Below are positions 55,950-64,000 of a stretch of DNA of 64,000 nt, in pieces. The position numbers were made by a program, and so were the translations under genes. The DNA comes from Coprobacter fastidiosus. Lineage in GTDB: Bacteria; Bacteroidota; Bacteroidia; Bacteroidales; Coprobacteraceae. The notes under the pieces were generated by a model. That model was not told the DNA's origin, did not search any database, and saw only the letters and a program-made list of their open reading frames with translations. Each line of letters begins with the position of its first letter. Within the stretch, counting starts at the first letter, position 1. The stretch spans positions 186,001 to 250,000 of the forward strand of contig NZ_AP028032.1 of assembly GCF_030296935.1 (NCBI RefSeq), in the 5' to 3' direction.

Positions 55950-56474
55950 TTAGAAAAATACACCGATACCGATTTTAAATCCGTATTCATTCCTTTGGTC
56001 GGTGAAACTGTATTTCCAATAAACGTCTGGTTCTATTGCGACATTTTGAGATACGAATATCGAATATCCCAAATCAGCTCCGAAATAAAAATAATCTCTT
56101 TTTCGGGTAATATTCGAACTGTATTCTCTAAGCCATACCTTGTCGTACCCCAATTCTGCCGACAAATATAATTTCGAAAAAAGATAATATCGCAATCCCG
56201 TGTTTAAGTTTATGCTATTGTCCTTATAATCATTTTGTCGATCGACTTTAAATCCTACACCTACTAATAAAGCCAATCTGTCGCATAAAAAATTACCGCC
56301 TTTAAAACCCATTCCGAGTTTAAATCGATTATCTTTATCCAGATCGTTGTTTGTTCCGCTTAAGTCAAATGCCGTGAATTGCGGATTCAATAGCCAATGT
56401 CCTCTCTCTGTCTGGGCTGAAATAGAAAAGCTCAGGCAGATCAAACATGTGATGATTATTATTTTCTTTGACAT
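55950..56474 (-). CDS. Small outer-membrane beta-barrel protein
   Basis: The 174-residue product has a signal peptide (MSKKIIIITCLICLSFSISA) and about eight amphipathic strands (FKLGMGFKGGNFLCDRLALL, LYLSAELGYDKVWLREYSSN), and it ends in a strand terminating in FF. It resembles OmpW/OprF-like porin-type barrels in size. Specific function is unknown. It is 16 bp downstream of the small membrane protein gene on the same strand. Confidence 0.75.
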   Translation of the reverse strand: MSKKIIIITCLICLSFSISAQTERGHWLLNPQFTAFDLSGTNNDLDKDNRFKLGMGFKGGNFLCDRLALLVGVGFKVDRQNDYKDNSINLNTGLRYYLFSKLYLSAELGYDKVWLREYSSNITRKRDYFYFGADLGYSIFVSQNVAIEPDVYWKYSFTDQRNEYGFKIGIGVFF

Positions 56475-56490
56475 ATCGGTTTTGTTTTAG

Positions 56491-56706
56491 TTATTCAGAT
56501 AAATCTTGTTGCTGTTGCCGTTCTCTTTTTAACCGTTCTTTTTTACGCAAAACGACCCTAAGTAAAAATATTACGATTAGAGTAACTAATATAATCGCAA
56601 AATATTCGACGTATTGGCCGGCTTCGATAAATTTGGGCCAGCCGATATAAGCCATAACACCCAAATAAATTAATAATATGATAGTTATTAAATTTGATTT
56701 TTTCAT
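56491..56706 (-). CDS. Small two-helix membrane protein
   Basis: The 71-residue protein has two hydrophobic helices (LITIILLIYLGVMAYIGWP and FAIILVTLIVIFLLRVVL) and a basic C-terminal tail (RKKERLKRERQQQQ). It is probably in the inner membrane with the tail in the cytoplasm. I recognise no named family. It lies between the exonuclease gene and the barrel gene on the same strand. Confidence 0.7.
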   Translation of the reverse strand: MKKSNLITIILLIYLGVMAYIGWPKFIEAGQYVEYFAIILVTLIVIFLLRVVLRKKERLKRERQQQQDLSE

Positions 56707-56734
56707 TTCTGTAATATACTTAATTAAAGCGAAA

Positions 56735-57364
56735 TTAAACTATCTCTTGCAATGCAGATCTGTTTTTATAAAAATCAGAAAAACACTCTGTCGAAAGACT
56801 TTTATATATACGGACACAAGCCCATGCGTCGGTTGCTGCATATCTTTTTTGAGCATCAGAAAGTATATCGGCTTCCCAATTGGATAATCTTTGAGATTTG
56901 GATATTTTCTTTCCGAAAAGAATAGCATATATCTTTTGCAAGCTCATGTCTTCTATATTGAATTGTTTCACGTAGCTTTGCAGTTCGATAAAACCTTTTG
57001 GCTCGAATGGTGCTATTTTGTGAAGCATAGAAAAATCATCTTTTAATGACAACCCGATTTTTGTAATGTTCGGATTCTCGAATAGTGTTTTCAGTGTAGG
57101 AGTAAAACCTGTTCGGTTTATTCTGAAAAGAAAACAAGTATCTTCTGTTGCGATTTGTATGAGAGCTACAGTATGAGATTTCCCTTTTCTAAAAGAGGGA
57201 CGGGTTTCGGTATCTACTCCCAGAATAGGAAAATCCGAAAGATATGAGATCGCTTTTTCTATATCTTGTTCATTTTGGACCACGATAATACGTCCTGAAA
57301 AAGCGTCTGTTTCCAGTTTAGATATTTCTTCTTTTGATATTTTTATTGGTTTGTATTTATTCAT
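56735..57364 (-). CDS. 3'-5' exonuclease domain protein (RNase D-like)
   Basis: The ATG at 57364 (MNKYKPIKISKEEISKLETD) gives 209 residues; an in-frame ATG at 57382 is also possible. It has DEDD exonuclease motifs: Exo I GVDTETRPSF, Exo II region IGLSLKDDFSML, and Exo III YAATDAWACVRIY. There is no HRDC domain, unlike full RNase D. It probably trims RNA or DNA 3' ends. The start overlaps the end of the DUF5063 gene by 8 bp, which suggests translational coupling. Confidence 0.88.
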   Translation of the reverse strand: MNKYKPIKISKEEISKLETDAFSGRIIVVQNEQDIEKAISYLSDFPILGVDTETRPSFRKGKSHTVALIQIATEDTCFLFRINRTGFTPTLKTLFENPNITKIGLSLKDDFSMLHKIAPFEPKGFIELQSYVKQFNIEDMSLQKIYAILFGKKISKSQRLSNWEADILSDAQKRYAATDAWACVRIYKSLSTECFSDFYKNRSALQEIV

Positions 57365-58004
57365 TCCATTTATTCCATTCATCCATGTTCATATCTTCCT
57401 TCCATGATTCTTGGCGTTGGGAAAATAGATTATTTCCGTTTGTTGGTTTTATGTTGTCATGATGATGCGTTTCTATATCTTCCGACTCTTCTGAGGAGTA
57501 TTTTAACGAATGTAAAGCCCTTAAAACATTTACGAGTTTCTGTCCCCAATAATCCATAAAATTGTTTTTACATTCGTTTAAGGATACACGCATACATTCT
57601 TCGTTTCCCAAACTATATACCGATATGAAATCTTTAATATCTTGATATATATCGGTAAGATCTTCAGATATATATGCAATGATAGGACTTTCACTGTATT
57701 GCATATCTGCATGGAAAACCTCAAGATATGAATCTTGTTCACCTAATATTTGTTCTATACTATTGCGAATATATTCATAAATTTCTTCAGTAACAAAATG
57801 TTCTATATTTATGTCATATTCTTCGTTCTCCTCATTTGAGTCCGGAAGCAATATCGCTTTGAGATAGAGCAAAGGAAGAATCTTTACGGTGGTATCTATA
57901 AATTCGCATTTTTCGCTTTCCTGAACTTTTTCCATTAAGGCGCAAAATTCGACACCGACTGTAACAAACTCGATTGTGTTTTTTGAAAAAATATAGTTAT
58001 CCAT
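57357..58004 (-). CDS. DUF5063 domain-containing protein
   Basis: This 215-residue acidic helical protein contains the segments NTIEFVTVGVEFCALMEKV and ESPIIAYISEDLTDIYQDIK, recognised as DUF5063, a family of unknown function found in Bacteroidetes beside nadD. The C-terminus (~180-215) is low-complexity and His/Asn/Asp-rich. It starts 3 bp after the nadD stop. Confidence 0.85.
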   Translation of the reverse strand: MDNYIFSKNTIEFVTVGVEFCALMEKVQESEKCEFIDTTVKILPLLYLKAILLPDSNEENEEYDINIEHFVTEEIYEYIRNSIEQILGEQDSYLEVFHADMQYSESPIIAYISEDLTDIYQDIKDFISVYSLGNEECMRVSLNECKNNFMDYWGQKLVNVLRALHSLKYSSEESEDIETHHHDNIKPTNGNNLFSQRQESWKEDMNMDEWNKWNE

Positions 58005-58007
58005 AAT

Positions 58008-58595
58008 TTATGTTTGCGGTTGATATAATGCCTTTGACAGAATATATCGATATACATTCGAAGGCATATAATAGTTCATATTTTTTCCTTTGGAAATACC
58101 TTCTCTAATAAAAGTTGAAGATATTTCGATTATCGGACTTTTGGCTATTTGAATATTTTTGCCGTTTAAGGAATTTTTAGAAGCTATTTCATATCCGAGA
58201 CGAGGATATATAAAAATAGGATAATTGTCTAAAATTTCCTGGTAGTCTTTCCAACGGTCGAAAATGAGCCAGTTATCCGAACCTATGATTAAATGAAATT
58301 CATTTTCGGGATATTTTTCTTTTAATGTTTTTAATGTTCGTACAGTGTACGAGGGTAGAGGCAAAGAAAATTCTATATCACAATATTTGAATTTCCGGTT
58401 TCCACGGATAGCTTTTTTTACCATCGTTATTCTGTGAATGTCCGATAACAAATCTCTCTTGGATTTCAGCGGATTTTGAGGTGATACGACAAACCATATT
58501 TCGTCCAGCTTTTCAAACTCGCAAAGATAGTTGGCGATAATTAGGTGTCCTGTATGTATCGGATTAAAAGATCCGGAGAATATTCCTATTTTCAT
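58008..58595 (-). CDS. nadD: Nicotinate-nucleotide adenylyltransferase
   Basis: The 195-residue enzyme has the nucleotidyltransferase motif GSFNPIHTGHLIIANYL at the N-terminus and the ISSTFIRE motif near the C-terminus. It adenylates nicotinate mononucleotide in NAD synthesis. It is 3 bp downstream of gmk. Confidence 0.95.
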   Translation of the reverse strand: MKIGIFSGSFNPIHTGHLIIANYLCEFEKLDEIWFVVSPQNPLKSKRDLLSDIHRITMVKKAIRGNRKFKYCDIEFSLPLPSYTVRTLKTLKEKYPENEFHLIIGSDNWLIFDRWKDYQEILDNYPIFIYPRLGYEIASKNSLNGKNIQIAKSPIIEISSTFIREGISKGKNMNYYMPSNVYRYILSKALYQPQT

Positions 58596-58598
58596 GGT

Positions 58599-59165
58599 TT
58601 AATGAGCCGTAAAATTCTGTATAGCTTGTAACGCTTGTTTTTGAGCGTCTTCTAAATTATCATTGACGATAACAATATCGAATTGGGAAGCAAAAGAAAG
58701 TTCGTATTCCGCTTTATTCAATCTGCACTCGATAACATCCGGGGCATCTGTTCCACGATCTGTTAATCTTTGGCGTAAGACTTCCACACTTGGAGGTTGT
58801 ATGAATATCGATAAAGCCCGATCACCATAGAACTTTTTTATATTTATTCCGCCAACAACGTCGACATCGAAAACAACATTTTTTCCTTCGGCAACAAGTC
58901 TTTCCACTTCACATTTTAATGTACCGTAAAATTTATCTGCATATACTTCTTCATATTCGAGAAATTCGTTGTTGGAGATTTTTGTTTTGAATTCTTCAGG
59001 ACTCATAAAATAATATTCTACTCCGTTCCTTTCGTTACCTCTCGGAGCGCGGGATGTTGCGGATATAGAAAAGGCCAGGTTGAGATTTTGTTGTAATAAG
59101 TAATTTATAATCGTTGATTTCCCTGAACCTGATGGTGCTGAAAATATGATTAGTTTCCCTTGCAT
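58599..59165 (-). CDS. gmk: Guanylate kinase
   Basis: The 188-residue enzyme has the P-loop FSAPSGSGKST, the GMP-binding region SRAPRGNERNGVEYYF and the lid region RLTDRGTDAPDVIECRL. It converts GMP to GDP with ATP. It lies in the conserved order yicC-gmk-nadD with gaps of 3-5 bp. Confidence 0.96.
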   Translation of the reverse strand: MQGKLIIFSAPSGSGKSTIINYLLQQNLNLAFSISATSRAPRGNERNGVEYYFMSPEEFKTKISNNEFLEYEEVYADKFYGTLKCEVERLVAEGKNVVFDVDVVGGINIKKFYGDRALSIFIQPPSVEVLRQRLTDRGTDAPDVIECRLNKAEYELSFASQFDIVIVNDNLEDAQKQALQAIQNFTAH

Positions 59166-59170
59166 AACAA

Positions 59171-60043
59171 TTACATTACATTAAGAACTTGTTCTTTAAT
59201 TTGCTCTAATTCATCTTTCATGCGAACGACTATTTTTTGTAATTCCGCATGGTTGGCTTTAGAACCTAATGTGTTGATCTCTCGCCCCATTTCTTGACTG
59301 ATAAAACCGAGTTTTTTCCCTTGTCCTTTACCGGAGGCCATTGTTTCTATGAAGTATTTCAGATGATTGTCCAGACGATGTTTTTCTTCGTTAATATCCA
59401 ATTTTTCGATATAGAAAATCATTTCCTGTTCAAATCGGTTTTTGTCATAATCGAAATTTTCTATTTTGCTTAGGGCTTCATGTATTCTGACTTTAATCTT
59501 TTCAACGCGTTCCTGTTCATATGGTTCAACCTCTTTGAGAAGGGATGCGATATTGTCGATCTTTTGGGTAAACAGTTTTTGGAGCATTACTCCTTCTTGT
59601 TGCCTGAACTCTTCCAATTGTCCGATTGCCTTGTCTATTGTCTGCATCAATACATCTCCTTCGTTGTCTTCTAATTCCATTGTATCGGTTTTCATCGATT
59701 CGGGAAGACGTAGTAAAGTCTGAAACCAATCTGTCGGTAAAGCTATCTTCAATGTTTCAGAAGCCTCTTTGATCTGTTGATAATATCCTTCTATGACAGG
59801 CATATTGAGTTGAGTACAAGCATCCCGACCGATATTTTCTATAAAAATAGAAAAATCGACTTTCCCGCGCTCTAATCTTTTGGCGATTTCTGATCGTATT
59901 TCCATTTCTTTCTCACGATATATAGCCGGAATACGAGTCGATAAATCGAGTTGTTTACTATTTAGAGATTTTATTTCTACTGTGATTTTTCGATTGGGCA
60001 GTTCGGTAATAGCTTTGCCGAACCCGGTCATTGAATGTATCAT
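59171..60043 (-). CDS. yicC: YicC family endoribonuclease-like protein
   Basis: The 290-residue protein starts MIHSMTGFGKAITELPNRKI, the unmistakable YicC N-terminus, and ends with the DUF1732 segment (GKKLGFISQEMGREINTLGS). E. coli YicC is an RNA-degrading stress protein; the role here is by analogy. It is the first gene of the minus-strand cluster yicC-gmk-nadD-DUF5063-exonuclease. Confidence 0.95.
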   Translation of the reverse strand: MIHSMTGFGKAITELPNRKITVEIKSLNSKQLDLSTRIPAIYREKEMEIRSEIAKRLERGKVDFSIFIENIGRDACTQLNMPVIEGYYQQIKEASETLKIALPTDWFQTLLRLPESMKTDTMELEDNEGDVLMQTIDKAIGQLEEFRQQEGVMLQKLFTQKIDNIASLLKEVEPYEQERVEKIKVRIHEALSKIENFDYDKNRFEQEMIFYIEKLDINEEKHRLDNHLKYFIETMASGKGQGKKLGFISQEMGREINTLGSKANHAELQKIVVRMKDELEQIKEQVLNVM

Positions 60044-60332
60044 TGTAATTAATGTTTTTGCAAAATTAATTTTAATTCTGTTTCAATGGTCATTAAATAA
60101 AAAAAAATGCTTATTTTATTGGTATCAATGTTTTTTGAGATTAGAAACTTGTCTGCACGATTCTTTATCGGACGAGAAATTTTATACTGAGTAAATGTGT
60201 TTGTTTTATTATCTTGATTTATAGATATATTATTGATATTTTAAGTAAATATATGAGTAAAAATGTCTTTATTGTTTTAAAATAATATCAAAAATAAATT
60301 TTTTGTTCAGATTTATATCTATTTTTATTGTT

Positions 60333-60470
60333 GAGAAAGGTACGGAAATACAAAACTCCCAGTGTGTAGTTCTGCTTGTGTAAGTATAAAACCTCCATCC
60401 AGACACGCAAAGAGTTGTTGTGTTTCTGTACCTTTCTCATTCAAACAGAACGGATGGAGGTTTCTTTTTG
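60333..60470 (+). promoter_or_regulatory. Interleaved inverted-repeat leader (A-B-A'-B') of the sigma-like gene
   Basis: Arm A (60333-60358, begins GAGAAAGGTACGGAAATACA) pairs with A' (60412-60438, ends TGTACCTTTCTC) with a few mismatches. B, AAACCTCCATCC (60389-60400), lies in the A/A' loop. B', GGATGGAGGTTT (60452-60463), follows A' and is followed by CTTTTTGTTT, a terminator-like tail. The start codon is 30 nt beyond B'. The order, the CCTCC/GGAGG core and the distances match the leader at 13184-13310. The remaining 60044-60332 stretch is AT-rich and shows only promoter-like DNA. Confidence 0.7.
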
Positions 60471-60493
60471 TTTAATGTTAGTTTGACAAGCAA

Positions 60494-60979
60494 ATGGAAA
60501 ACTTTAATCTGGACAAGGAGTCGGGGAAGTTTCAAACTCTTTTATTCAAATTTATAGTTTTGTTGACACGAAATCGGGATGAAGCTTTAAATATAATACA
60601 GAATGTAAATTACCTGATATTTAAAAATCGGAATAAATTCAGACTATGGCAATATCCATCGAGAATGTCATTTACTTTTATAAAGAACTATTTTATCTCC
60701 CGATCAAGAAACAAAAACAAAGTTATGTATTTAAAACAAGAAAATCAATATTCTATTTTTGATGAGTATGATGTTGCTCTTTATAATCGCATTTTTATTC
60801 TGAATATCGTAAAAAATATGAATGTTAGAGATCGTGTTTTGATCGGATTTTTGATCCTAAGAAAAAATTATGATGAAATTGGTCGTGCGTTAGGAATAAA
60901 TGAAGAACAGGTCAAAGAAAGAGTGTATAATCTCAGAGAGAAGATAGAATGTTTGTTTCCTGAACTTTTTAATAAGTGA
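60494..60979 (+). CDS. Small ECF-like sigma factor
   Basis: The 161-residue protein resembles a short ECF sigma factor. Residues ~10-60 resemble region 2 (RDEALNIIQNVNYLIFKNRN), and residues ~115-155 a region 4 HTH (LRKNYDEIGRALGINEEQVK). The inter-domain linker is short and there is no anti-sigma gene next to it. It would direct RNA polymerase to a small regulon, or act as a DNA-binding regulator. Its leader (60333-60470) suggests attenuation, possibly autoregulated. Identity as a true sigma factor is likely but not certain. Confidence 0.7.
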   Translation: MENFNLDKESGKFQTLLFKFIVLLTRNRDEALNIIQNVNYLIFKNRNKFRLWQYPSRMSFTFIKNYFISRSRNKNKVMYLKQENQYSIFDEYDVALYNRIFILNIVKNMNVRDRVLIGFLILRKNYDEIGRALGINEEQVKERVYNLREKIECLFPELFNK

Positions 60980-61024
60980 TTGGAATATATTCTGAATCAT
61001 ACAGGGAAAATGAAAAAAAACAGC

Positions 61025-61032
61025 TACTTTTG
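61025..61032 (+). promoter_or_regulatory. Putative -7 box of tsaB operon
   Basis: TACTTTTG matches TAnnTTTG, 31 bp before the tsaB start, and is identical to the tracrRNA -7 box. No clear -33 element is seen. Confidence 0.5.
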
Positions 61033-61063
61033 CAAAATAAAATATTAATTATTACAAGAATAG

Positions 61064-61759
61064 ATGGCGACTCTTTTAAATATAGAAACTTCTACATCTG
61101 TCTGTTCGGTGGCGTTGACACATGAAGGACAAGTTATATTTCGCCGGGAAAATTATGAAGGACCTTCTCATGCTTCATGTTTGGGTGGATATGTGAAGGA
61201 AGCTATCGATATGGCAAAACATTACGGTTTTAAGTTAGATGCCGTTGCTGTCAGTTGCGGACCGGGTTCTTATACCGGACTCAGAATCGGAGTATCTATG
61301 GCAAAAGGTCTTTGTTTCGGGTTGGGAATACCGTTGATAGGTATAAATACTCTTGAAATAATGACCTGTCATGTAATGTTTAGGGAAAAATATCCAGAAA
61401 ATACTTTGTTTTGTCCGATGATCGATGCACGGCGCATGGAGGTCTATTCTGCTATTTATGATTTATCTTTAAATCCTGTGAAGCCCGTATCTGCCGATAT
61501 TATCGAAGCCGACACTTATGAGAACTTTTTGAGAGAACAATCTGTTTTATTTTTTGGCAACGGAGCTGCGAAGTGCCGTTCGGTATTGACAAATCCGAAA
61601 GCCCTTTTTTTAGATAAAGATATAAATCCTTTGGCCTCTGATATGTTGGCTTTGGCAGAAAAAGCTTTCAGAGAGAGAGATTTTAAGGATGTTGCTTATT
61701 TCGAACCTTTTTATTTAAAGGAGTTTGTAGCAACTAAGCCGAAACATAAAGTTTTATAA
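61064..61759 (+). CDS. tsaB: tRNA threonylcarbamoyladenosine biosynthesis protein TsaB
   Basis: The 231-residue protein has the ASKHA-fold N-terminus (LLNIETSTSVCSVALTHEGQ), the segment CGPGSYTGLRIGVSMAKGLC and MIDARRMEVYSAIY. TsaB partners TsaD and TsaE to make the universal t6A modification at tRNA A37. It is followed 16 bp later by the DUF4290 gene. Confidence 0.94.
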   Translation: MATLLNIETSTSVCSVALTHEGQVIFRRENYEGPSHASCLGGYVKEAIDMAKHYGFKLDAVAVSCGPGSYTGLRIGVSMAKGLCFGLGIPLIGINTLEIMTCHVMFREKYPENTLFCPMIDARRMEVYSAIYDLSLNPVKPVSADIIEADTYENFLREQSVLFFGNGAAKCRSVLTNPKALFLDKDINPLASDMLALAEKAFRERDFKDVAYFEPFYLKEFVATKPKHKVL

Positions 61760-61775
61760 CTAAATATTTTTAATT

Positions 61776-62372
61776 ATGCCCGATTATAATACACAACAAA
61801 AAAAGTTGATCATGCCCGAATATGGACGTAATGTTCAGCAAATGATAGATCATTGCGTGTCGATAGAGGACCGTGAAGAGCGTACTCGTTGTGCAAATAC
61901 GATTATAAACATCATGGGAAACTTGTTTCCCCATCTTAGGGATGTCGATGATTTTAAACATAAATTGTGGGATCATTTGGCTATTATGTCCGATTTTAAG
62001 TTAGATATTGATTATCCTTATGAAATTATTCGGAAAGAGAATCTTCGTACTAAGCCGGATAGAATTCCGTATACTTTAACTCCGATTCGTTATAGACATT
62101 ATGGAAAAACTCTTGAGCGTATGATAAAGAAATGTGAAGATTACCCCGATGGCCCGGAACGGGATCAACTGATTTCTTTATTGGCCAATCATATGAAGAA
62201 ATCTTTTCTTACTTGGAATAAGGAGGTTGTTGATGACGATAAAATATTCAAGGATCTAAGAGAATATTCCCATGGTAGAATCGATCTTAGTCCGGAAACT
62301 TTCCGATTGAAGGAGTCGAAAGAGTTTCTTCAGAAAAAGAATAAAAATAATATGAGAAAAGCGGGTAGATAA
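61776..62372 (+). CDS. DUF4290 domain-containing protein
   Basis: This 198-residue protein (MPDYNTQQKKLIMPEYGRNV) matches DUF4290, a Bacteroidetes family of unknown function usually found just upstream of murA, as here. It is helical and charged, with no signal peptide. The last codons form half of a terminator hairpin. Confidence 0.88.
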   Translation: MPDYNTQQKKLIMPEYGRNVQQMIDHCVSIEDREERTRCANTIINIMGNLFPHLRDVDDFKHKLWDHLAIMSDFKLDIDYPYEIIRKENLRTKPDRIPYTLTPIRYRHYGKTLERMIKKCEDYPDGPERDQLISLLANHMKKSFLTWNKEVVDDDKIFKDLREYSHGRIDLSPETFRLKESKEFLQKKNKNNMRKAGR

Positions 62373-62384
62373 CCGCTTTTTTTG
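62357..62384 (+). terminator. Terminator overlapping the DUF4290 stop codon
   Basis: AAAAGCGG pairs with CCGCTTTT around GTAGATAA and is followed by TTTG. The stem includes the last sense codons and the stop lies in the loop, so it is partly coding. Confidence 0.65.
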
Positions 62385-62419
62385 TATCTTTCACAAAAAC
62401 AATCAAATTCCGACACAAT

Positions 62420-63724
62420 ATGGCATCGTTTGTTATAGAAGGGGGACATCGTCTACAGGGGGATATTGTTCCGCAAGGCGCTAAGAATGAAGCTTTACAG
62501 ATTATTTGTGCTACATTGCTTACATCCGAAGAAGTTAAAATTTATAACATTCCCGATATTTTGGATGTAAATAATTTGATACAATTATTGAGAGACATGG
62601 GAGTCACAGTGCAGCATATAGGGGTTAATGCCTACAGTTTTAAAGCGGATAATGTGAACTTGGATTATCTGCATTGTGAAGATTTTTTACGGCGTAGCGC
62701 ATCATTGCGAGGTTCTGTTATGATTGTCGGACCGTTGGTCGCTCGTTTCGGGATGGCGGTTATACCCAAGCCGGGAGGTGACAAGATCGGCCGGAGACGG
62801 TTAGATACTCACTTTATCGGTATTCAAAAGTTAGGGGCAGATTTTACATATTATCCCGAACAGCAGTTGTATGAAATTACAGCGAGAGAATTGAAAGGTG
62901 CTTATATGTTATTGGATGAAGCCTCGGTGACCGGTACAGCCAATATACTTATGGCTGCAGTGTTGGCAAAAGGTACGACAACGATATATAATGCAGCGTG
63001 TGAGCCTTATTTGCAGCAGCTTTCCAAAATGTTGAATAAAATGGGCGCAAAAATTTCGGGTATCGGATCAAATCTGCTGACCGTCGAAGGAGTAGAATCA
63101 TTAGAGGGATGTTCTCATACTATATTGCCCGATATGATAGAAGTCGGGAGTTTTATCGGGATGGCGGCAATGACCGGTTCTGACATTCGGATTAAAAATG
63201 TTTCCTATAACGATTTGGGAATTATTCCGGATAGTTTTCGCCGTTTAGGGATTACGTTAAATCAGGAAGGTGACGATATACATGTGCCGCATCACGATTA
63301 TTATGAAATAGAAACTTTTATCGACGGGTCGATCATGACTTTTGCTGATGCGCCTTGGCCGGGGTTGACTCCAGATTTGTTGAGCGTATTTTTAGTTGTT
63401 GCGACACAAGCAAAAGGAAGTGTGCTGATTCATCAGAAAATGTTCGAGAGTCGTTTGTTTTTTGTCGATAAATTGATTGATATGGGAGCTCAAATTATAT
63501 TATGCGATCCGCATAGAGCAGCTGTAATCGGGCAGGGGAAATCTCATACATTACGTGCGGCGACAATGGTTTCTCCGGATATTCGTGCAGGTATTGCCTT
63601 ATTGATAGCCGCCATGTCGGCAGACGGTATCAGTACGATTCATAATATTGATCAGATAGATAGGGGATATCAGGATATTGATAAAAGGTTGAATAAATTA
63701 GGGGCGAGAATTACCCGTTTGTAA
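62420..63724 (+). CDS. murA: UDP-N-acetylglucosamine 1-carboxyvinyltransferase
   Basis: The 434-residue enzyme starts [20 protein letters not shown] and has the six repeated folding units of the EPSP-synthase fold. It transfers enolpyruvate from PEP to UDP-GlcNAc, the first committed step of peptidoglycan synthesis. The active-site loop reads [14 protein letters not shown], so the position of E. coli Cys115 is Asp121 here. Asp variants in other bacteria are insensitive to fosfomycin. rimM follows 2 bp later. Confidence 0.96.
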   Translation: MASFVIEGGHRLQGDIVPQGAKNEALQIICATLLTSEEVKIYNIPDILDVNNLIQLLRDMGVTVQHIGVNAYSFKADNVNLDYLHCEDFLRRSASLRGSVMIVGPLVARFGMAVIPKPGGDKIGRRRLDTHFIGIQKLGADFTYYPEQQLYEITARELKGAYMLLDEASVTGTANILMAAVLAKGTTTIYNAACEPYLQQLSKMLNKMGAKISGIGSNLLTVEGVESLEGCSHTILPDMIEVGSFIGMAAMTGSDIRIKNVSYNDLGIIPDSFRRLGITLNQEGDDIHVPHHDYYEIETFIDGSIMTFADAPWPGLTPDLLSVFLVVATQAKGSVLIHQKMFESRLFFVDKLIDMGAQIILCDPHRAAVIGQGKSHTLRAATMVSPDIRAGIALLIAAMSADGISTIHNIDQIDRGYQDIDKRLNKLGARITRL

Positions 63725-63726
63725 TC

Positions 63727-64000
63727 ATGATTACGAGAGAAGAATTAATAAAAATCGGACAGTTCAATAAGCCTCACGGCATACACGGAGAAATATCTTT
63801 ATCTTTTACCGATGATGTATTTGACCGTACGGATTGTCCTTATATTGTGTGCGAGATAGATGGTATTTTTGTCCCGTTTTACATAGAAGAATACAGGTTT
63901 AAGAGTGAGATGACCGCCCTTTTCAAATTAGAAGATGTCGATACTGACAGTGATGCCAGAGTTTTTACTAATTTGGACGTTTATTTCCCGAAATCTTATT
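63727..64000 (+). CDS. rimM: Ribosome maturation factor RimM (3' end outside window)
   Basis: The frame starts at the ATG at 63727 ([20 protein letters not shown]) and is open to the right edge, about 91 codons. [19 protein letters not shown] is the RimM N-terminal signature. RimM helps assemble the 30S head near S19. It is probably cotranscribed with murA. Confidence 0.92.
   Translation, partial: MITREELIKIGQFNKPHGIHGEISLSFTDDVFDRTDCPYIVCEIDGIFVPFYIEEYRFKSEMTALFKLEDVDTDSDARVFTNLDVYFPKSY

Overview
The window reads as a chromosomal segment of a Bacteroidales bacterium (phylum Bacteroidota). The evidence is direct. Promoter-like boxes of the form TAnnTTTG precede many genes, and there is almost no Shine-Dalgarno use. 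Two proteins carry type IX secretion (T9SS) C-terminal tails. The Rpb6-like omega subunit follows bamD, and the Cas9 and 47-bp CRISPR repeat are of the Bacteroides type II-C kind. A gut lineage near Barnesiellaceae/Coprobacter is possible, but I cannot prove it from sequence alone. No rRNA or tRNA genes were seen.

Layout. 1-2.4 kb: a minus-strand operon (flavodoxin/cyclophilin-like lipoprotein, sugar O-acetyltransferase, DUF3737). 2.8-9.9 kb: a cobalamin riboswitch followed by one giant T9SS-exported multidomain protein. 9.9-13.2 kb: DUF2461, an OPT oligopeptide transporter and a small HTH protein behind an unusual leader. 13.4-20.3 kb: a MITE-like element, a membrane-tethered Kelch/SARP-type regulator and a divergent GH3 glycosidase. 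20.5-31.1 kb: MATE exporter, outer-membrane lipoprotein, S9 peptidase, YgiQ, a frameshifted uvrB, and a phenylacetate-CoA ligase/ACT pair. 31.3-37.2 kb: bamD-rpoZ and a phosphate (Pst-PhoU) system. 37.4-43.1 kb: discoidin and SASA-esterase genes, then a decayed RHS/toxin-type locus. 43.3-49.6 kb: a type II-C CRISPR-Cas locus. 49.9-56.7 kb: ppdK, rlmD, an MFS transporter and small envelope genes. 56.7-64 kb: housekeeping genes (exonuclease, DUF5063, nadD, gmk, yicC, a sigma-like gene, tsaB, DUF4290, murA, rimM).

The CRISPR locus has an intact Cas9, tracrRNA, cas2 and four spacers, two of them identical. Its cas1 has lost an internal segment and changed frame, and a 160-bp MITE-like element sits between cas9 and cas1. 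Interference may still work, but acquisition looks dead. Each repeat seems to carry its own Bacteroidetes-type promoter (GTTG-N19-TATCTTTG) on the crRNA strand, and the degenerate last repeat keeps just the promoter half.

The most novel-looking signal is a pair of leaders, at 13184-13310 (minus) and 60333-60470 (plus). Both have two interleaved inverted repeats in the order A-B-A'-B', with a CCTCC/GGAGG core in B/B', a T-tract after B', and a start codon 30-31 nt later. Both precede small proteins ending in a sigma-region-4-like helix-turn-helix. This looks like a shared pseudoknot or attenuator RNA controlling small sigma-like regulators.
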